Source: Ailurus styani
Lineage: Eukaryota > Chordata > Mammalia > Carnivora > Ailuridae
NCBI GenBank assembly: GCA_002007465.1
Contig: LNAC01000163.1
Coordinates: 1,722,968-1,786,967, forward strand
Reading direction: 5' to 3'
DNA length: 64,000 nucleotides
Positions 59,105 to 64,000 of the stretch are shown here, one piece after another (the first letter of the stretch is position 1; each line of letters starts with the position of its first letter). The translations under genes and the position numbers were made by a program. Under the pieces are notes generated by a model. The model worked only from the letters and a program-made list of their open reading frames with translations, was not told the DNA's origin and did no database searches.

Positions 59105-59106
59105 TG
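59050..59106. repeat. 57-bp alternating purine-pyrimidine tract (Z-DNA-prone)
   Basis: Strict alternation from 59050 to 59106: gtgtgcgcgtgcacgcacac, then (CA)n, then an uninterrupted (CG)n of about seven units ending cgcatg. CG and CA/TG alternation is the best-known Z-DNA-forming sequence. The long unmethylated-looking CG run is uncommon in an AT-rich mammalian region. Confidence 0.97.
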
Positions 59107-59579
59107 GGTTTGGACATCAGGAAAGTTCCAGGAAAACTTGTGCTCAGCTTAAAGTCTGGGGAAAAAACAGGTGGGGAATATGTTACAATTGTTCTTAACT
59201 GAAAAGTAGTGAATGTGATTCTTAAACGTGTTTGTATTCTCTCACATCTGGCTCCGGTTATAAAATTTCAAATATAATTTCAAACATAATTGCAGTTATC
59301 CATAACAAAATTGATAATGATGTTGTTAACCTGGTCTATGTTTTAGGACTGACTATGCCAAAGATAAAGAATTGCTTTATTATGGTTTCTCGCAATAGAC
59401 CTTTTCATTATTCCAGTGAAAAATGCCTATTGAAAGGATTTAAGATGAACTTGTACTAGGTTAAAGTCTATTATAAAATGGTCCATATTTTAGAAAAGCT
59501 CTGGTATTCCTAGCATCACAATGGCTTTTACTGAACTCTTTTGAAGACAGGCATTGAGAAGAAGGTGCCATTTGGTCCA
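59107..59579. other. Unique AT-rich DNA, nothing seen
   Basis: No repeat or exon recognised. Confidence 0.5.
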
Positions 59580-59935
59580 TTCACCCATCAATAGGCTTTA
59601 TTAAGTGCCTACTAACTATAACCCTTTAGGCTTTGGGTGATGGAAATATGAGCAGGTAGCTCAAACTTCATAAGAGCATAAATGCAGACAAATTCAGAGT
59701 CTAGTAAAAATATAGATGATGAGAATTCCTAGGAAGGAGAAATTATTTCCATGGAGGATATCTGCAGTGTGTCTGTGAGGACAGGTAGGTTATGAACAGG
59801 CCTAGGAGATGTATTTCCAGAAATTAGAATGAGCAAAGTATGGAGTAGCATTCCATGGTATGGAATTATGGTTAAACAAGTTTGGCCAATACATAAGAGG
59901 CACAAGAAAATAGCACTAGGCATGGCTAGAAGATT
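59580..59935 (-). mobile_element. LINE-2 3' end, minus strand
   Basis: Antisense L2: ggctttattaagtgcctact, ttgggtgatggaaatatgag, ttcagagtctagtaaaaata and, further on, agaattagaatgagcaaag-like words in the region equivalent to 'gggaacagcatgtgcaaagg'. Very diverged. Confidence 0.55.
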
Positions 59936-61064
59936 GGGGCTGGGTTGCTGAATCCGAAGCTGAAGATTTTAGAGTCTCACATACCCTTTGGTCTATAGGA
60001 TGTGAGATGGATGGTGGTGGGTGAACGCTGGAGTTAGGAAGACCTGTTAGAGACCACTGTCTTCTAGGTGAGATGGGATTAGAATCATTTAAGAGCCGGC
60101 TTCAATCCAGTTTCTGGGTTTTTCAGATGATCAGGGAGGAGAGGGAGATAGGAGCCCCTGTTGGCATGTGGGCCTCTCTGCAGTAGCCTAGAAGGGAATT
60201 TGTTAAATACTAGGGTCAGAAGGACCAGAGTGCCCTTTCAGACTTCCTAGTCACTGGTTCCTCAACATTCCTCTTTGAATTCTGTTCTGGTTCGCATCTC
60301 CTGGGCTATGGTGCTTTCTAATGATCCAAGCAATGGCACCACTAATTAAGTGGAGAGAAAAGAAGAAGATCAAGTCCAAGGCGCGAACTTCCTAGAGAAG
60401 AGAGGAAATGCCCCCATAGACTAGAATTCTAAAGAAGCTGCACAGGAAAGTCTTTTTGGGGTGTGGTGTTTCCAGGATATTAGACAGCTCTTTATGGTCT
60501 TGCCTGCAAGGATGTATGTCACAAGCTGCTCTCAGCAGTGGGGAGTCTGTGATTCTGTTGTTCTGCCAAGCAAGGCTGCATTTTCCAATTTAAAGCTAAG
60601 CTGCCCAGGAGCCAAGCTGTTTGTTTTTCAGAAAAAAAGACAGGAAGAGAGACAGAGATAGAGACAGAGAGAGGGAGAGAATATGAATGTGTCTGTGATA
60701 GAGACAGAGACAAAGAAACAGAAAGACAGAGGGATCCATGAGTTAAGATACCAGATCTATCCTCATGCCAACTCTCTGGAACAGAGTGGTTTTCATTTTT
60801 GTCATTAGATTCTCAATCCTTGGGCACCCTCAGAAATCACTGCCAAAAGTCCCTATGCCCTCATGACAGGGTAATTAATTAGCTCTGTTGGACCCTGTTG
60901 GGTTCTCACAGGAGACAGGAAATAGAAGCAAGAGGAATTCTCTCTCACCAAGGGAGGTATCAGAGGAGGATCAGACAATACTGGTTTGAGCCTTGATTTG
61001 CCCACAGTCAGGGGAGGATTGCATTTAATCAGTGACTGAACCAGCTTTAGAATTTTGAATGAGT
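59936..61064. other. Mostly unique DNA with a GA-rich run
   Basis: A (GA/GACA)n purine run lies at about 60637-60732 (gagagacagagatagagaca and onward). Decayed L2 may continue to about 60200. No gene seen. Confidence 0.5.
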
Positions 61065-61195
61065 ATAATTATAATAATAATGATAATACTGCCCATTAGT
61101 CTCCTTGATAAACATCTTCTGGGAACTTATCATTCCATGCCAGGTTTTATACAGTTAATAGCATTATAGTCTTACTTTTTACAACTAACACTATA
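61065..61195 (-). mobile_element. Possible MIR fragment, minus strand
   Basis: Antisense-like words ataataataatgataatact, ttccatgccaggttttatac and agttaatagcattatagtct follow MIR order, but the match is weak. Confidence 0.45.
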
Positions 61196-61274
61196 CTACT
61201 TCTTGAGTAATTTGCATAGGATGTGGAGATAGGCTGACCATTCTTTCATATTGCATCCTACCTGCCTCATCAAG

Positions 61275-61369
61275 CATTCCTCCCCTCCAGCTACTAATGG
61301 GGACCAACCCTGCTTAGCTTCTGAGATCAGAAGAGATCAGGGGCCTTCAGGGTGGGCGTGGCTGTAGAC
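61275..61369 (-). pseudogene. 5S rRNA pseudogene, 3'-damaged
   Basis: On the minus strand the copy starts at 61369 with gtctacagccacgcccaccc, followed by the equivalent of the 5S internal-control-region segment (tctcttctgatctcagaagc, then taagcagggttggtcc) up to about 61290. Beyond that the match decays, with a deletion of part of the 3' stem. Many mismatches fall in helix I and the control-region boxes, so Pol III activity and ribosomal function are unlikely. An L2 fragment begins a few bases away in the opposite orientation. Confidence 0.88.
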
Positions 61370-61374
61370 CCATC

Positions 61375-61530
61375 TAGCATATTCCTGATCCTCCTTACCC
61401 TGTATCTACTTTCTCTTTTATCTATACCACTTAGCACCTCACACAGGATAGAATTTATTTGTTGTGTTTATTTATTATCTTTCTCCAACTTCCGGAATAT
61501 AAGTTTCACAACTCCTTGCCTAATTTTGTG
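61375..61530 (+). mobile_element. LINE-2 3' end, plus strand
   Basis: Sense L2: ctttatctat-like words, accacttagcacctcacaca, gaatttatttgttgtgttta, tttattatctttctccaact and tccggaatataagtttcaca. Confidence 0.7.
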
Positions 61531-61659
61531 CTCCAAGTTGTCTCTTGGAAAGACGACGTTAAATAATTACAAGTGAGATTAAAAACCATGGGACCTGTAA
61601 CGGGGCCAGGAAAATCTCCCCCGGAGAAGACAATCTCTGGATGCAGAGCAGTGAAGAGG

Positions 61660-62035
61660 GTAGGTGGGGACCATACTCCTGTTGGAGGGGACAGCCTACA
61701 GGAAGTTCCCAAGATGAGAGAACGCAGTGCCATATGGCTGAAACAGAAAGAGCGCAGGAAGGAGACACGTAGTGAGGCTAGGGAAGACAAGGCCCAGGTC
61801 ATTCGAGGCCAGGGAGGCCATGTTAAAAAGCTTAGAATTAGTTCTAAGAATAATAGCAAACATTTGAAAGGTCTTAAGGAAGAAAGCTGCCAGGTCCTGG
61901 TTTGTGTGCACGAAAGACTGTTCAGGGTACAGACTGATTTGGGAGAACAGGACACGAACGCGTCTGGTGAAGTGGTCAGTGGTCACCTGCTGTCATCTAT
62001 CTGGACAGGCCGAGAAGGTGGTGTGGGTTAGCCTG
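61660..62035 (-). mobile_element. LINE-2 internal 3' region, minus strand
   Basis: Antisense L2 words: cgtagtgaggctagggaaga, aaggcccaggtcattcgagg, ccagggaggccatgttaaaa and agcttagaattagttctaag. A 152-codon plus frame (61573-62031) runs through it but is read across antisense LINE sequence. Confidence 0.7.
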
Positions 62036-62474
62036 GAGCAATAGAGACACACAGGTGAGTGAAGTCAAAGGATAATCAGAAGAGCAACTAAGATTTACTC
62101 ATTGGTTAAAGTGAGAGTGCTGGGAATGTTGAAATGCTTTTTTACAGTGTTTAAATCCCTCAAACTAAAATATTCATCTTTCTCGTGCCGTCTCCAGTAG
62201 TGACGAACAGCTTTCTGTTCACCTTCCTATTCAGTCACCTGCAGCCTCCTCTTCAGCCTTCCCTCATGAATCCTCATTGTGTTCTCTCAGCCTTCATGTG
62301 GCCCACAATCAGACTGTTCTTGAGAGTCGCCTCACAATACCGCCTTTTAAAATGCCACGCTTCAAGAATAACAAAACCAATACCCTAATACCCTACTATA
62401 CATGTACTCCCCCAATAAGCTGGGATCCCTAAATATTAACAAATACCCTTCCTTTTTTTTTTTTTTTTTTTTGC
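62036..62474. other. Old DNA ending in a T-run
   Basis: About 20 consecutive T at 62453-62472. The part 62170-62400 has an L2-like pyrimidine-rich flavour but no firm match. No gene. Confidence 0.45.
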
Positions 62475-62860
62475 CTTTCTAGCTCCTACATATCCTTCAA
62501 GACACAATTCAATGTTAGCCTCTTCCAGGAAGATTTCCTAGTTTAGCCAGTCAGCCATTCACAACAGTCATGCTTTGATTCACTGCTCAGCCATGCACGT
62601 TTCCTATCGGAGCATTGATGTGGTGTTTAATCACAAGCAACATTAAATTATCCATGACAGGATGGGACAAGGCAATCTTAGACCCTTTCTAGTCCATGAG
62701 CCTTTTGTGTTCACATGTTGCCTCTCAAACTCTGAAGTTCTCAGTTAACTTTCTATGGGCACATGTTGTCTTTATTCCAGATTATCAACTGCAAGAGCAA
62801 TGGGACTTTAAGTCTTTGTGGCTCCACCCGCAGTACCTGGCACAGTGCCAAACGACAATG
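62475..62860 (+). mobile_element. LINE-2 3' end, plus strand
   Basis: Sense L2: agctcctacatatccttcaa, gacacaattcaatgttagcc, tcttccaggaagatttccta and, at the end, cagtacctggcacagtgcc. The middle is decayed or rearranged. Confidence 0.65.
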
Positions 62861-63324
62861 AACGGGAATAGTTACAGCTGTTCCAAAGAGAATGTGGAAA
62901 GGCTGAGTTTGCCTCAGCTCTCCACCCCCTCCTCTCACTTCCCCACCCTCTACAGCGAAGCCCTACTGGGCATCGACAGTCAGCAAAAACTGGCTATAGT
63001 AGAGTTGCCAAGTCTTTAAAAGACTCTGTAATTAAAGCATAGCCAATTCACAGTCATACCAGAAGGAAAATGAATGAAAAATCAAAGTACTCACCCAATT
63101 TCAGATCAAGAGTTTTACCTGTCCTTTTGCTAAAATTACTAGCAAAACAACAAAATCTACCAAAAACCAAAAAACAAAAACAAACAAACAAAAAAAACAA
63201 TGCAAAACACAAAGTACTTGAGTTTTCCTTTCTTTTTCTTTTCTATTTTTAGTAAGAACATTTATAAATGTGTCAAAAGGCCAGGAGCAAAGGGATAAAG
63301 GCAAAAGCAAAGTTTATACAGCAC
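62861..63324. other. Unique DNA with an A-rich patch
   Basis: A (CAAA)n-like patch lies at about 63160-63205. No gene. Confidence 0.5.
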
Positions 63325-63490
63325 TGATTTACTCATTTAGTACTGACAACAACACTGTGAAATAGATTCAGTTACGAACTGTATTTTGATACAAAAGCAG
63401 ACAGTTACAAAAAGTTTAAGCAGATTGCCCAGGATCACATAGGTGGTAAGTGTCAAAGCGGGGATTTAAACTCTAGGCATCTCACCCCAA
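63325..63490 (-). mobile_element. MIR SINE, minus strand
   Basis: Antisense MIR: ctcatttagtactgacaaca, acactgtgaaatagattcag, aagcagattgcccaggatca, cataggtggtaagtgtcaaa and gcggggatttaaactctagg. Confidence 0.88.
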
Positions 63491-64000
63491 AGATTGTGTA
63501 CTTAGTATGTCAATGTCTTCTCCAGAAAAATGAAAAAGGAAGCAAAGGGCTTAATCCACCTCCCTGGTCATCAGCCTTCTGGCTAATGGTCAGCTCACTC
63601 TCTGATGCTCTGGTGTTTCTTAGAGTACAGTAAGCATCCAGGGATTGTGATTCCCTGATACACACCCTCAGTTTTTCCTAATTTTAAGGGAATTTCCACC
63701 AGTCGTGAATCAAGATACATTCAATGACTATACTTGAGAGACCTCTCATTCTTTTCTATCCCACAAAAACTCCATACTTCATAGGATTGTAAAATCATTC
63801 CAGGGGTTTGATGTTATTTTGGCCCAATCTGGAATTGGTTAGCATAAGTTAACCCTGCAAAAGGCCCATGTTCACTGAAGGACCATGCTGATATCCAGGA
63901 ACAAACTTTGGGATGAAGTTAACACCTGTTCCAGTGTTTTAACACAACCTCCTTTCTCTCTGTGCTTTCCTAGTTTGTGACCTACACAGCATGGACAGGT
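63491..64000. other. Unique DNA, nothing seen
   Basis: No repeat, exon or structured element recognised up to the window edge. Confidence 0.5.

Noticed and set aside
61275..61369. Functional 5S rRNA gene, or a 5S-headed SINE with the adjacent L2 as its tail
   Set aside because: Too many changes and a damaged 3' part for a gene; the adjacent L2 is on the opposite strand, so it cannot be the tail of the same SINE.
61573..62031. 152-codon plus-strand open frame, the longest in the window
   Set aside because: Runs through antisense LINE-2 sequence; no domain, no start context or partner exons.

Overview
This is a mammalian nuclear window with no protein-coding gene that I can support. It comes from a caniform carnivore, most likely a mustelid. 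The main evidence is about 21 copies of a tRNA-derived CAN-SINE: heads reading ggggcgcctgggtggctcag, a polypyrimidine part reading ctctgcctacttgtgatctc, and an (A)n tail. Carnivore-type LINE-1 3' ends are also present. All longer open frames are short (150 codons or fewer), lie in repeats, or resemble no family I recognise. The window therefore reads as intergenic DNA or the inside of a very large intron.

Layout. From 1 to 27 kb, unique AT-rich DNA is punctuated by 13 CAN-SINEs, short L1 3' ends, MIR and L2 fragments and three old hAT transposon remnants (a MER1-type copy at 19.4 kb, MER5A at 20.5 kb, MER20 at 26.8 kb). From 27.2 to 38.3 kb I see no CAN-SINE; this part holds MIRs, a second MER20, simple repeats and several short hairpin or direct-repeat oddities. 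From 38.2 to 44.7 kb come a 33-nt U2 snRNA fragment with perfect target-site duplications, five CAN-SINEs, L1 fragments on both strands and a miniature 5'-inverted L1. From 48.3 to 53.2 kb there is a LINE block: old L1M sequence, then a 2.3-kb 5'-truncated L1 with a 16-bp target-site duplication that itself carries a CAN-SINE. From 53.2 to 64 kb the content is mostly old (L2, MIR, MER5A), with two CAN-SINEs at its start, a 57-bp alternating purine-pyrimidine tract, and a degraded 5S rRNA pseudogene.

The elements form a time series rather than a system. L2, MIR and hAT copies are diverged. L1M is intermediate. The CAN-SINEs and carnivore L1s are young and often keep clear target-site duplications, so insertion order can be read at several nested sites. 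The items most worth a second look are the U2 fragment (38219-38289), the twin-primed L1 (44561-44697), the 5S pseudogene (61275-61369), the Z-DNA-prone tract (59050-59106) and a 34-nt insert of unknown source between 14-bp direct repeats (30184-30245). I found no CRISPR array, operon, phage, bacterial or viral gene set. Family names come from consensus sequences I remember, not from a database search, so subfamily names are tentative.
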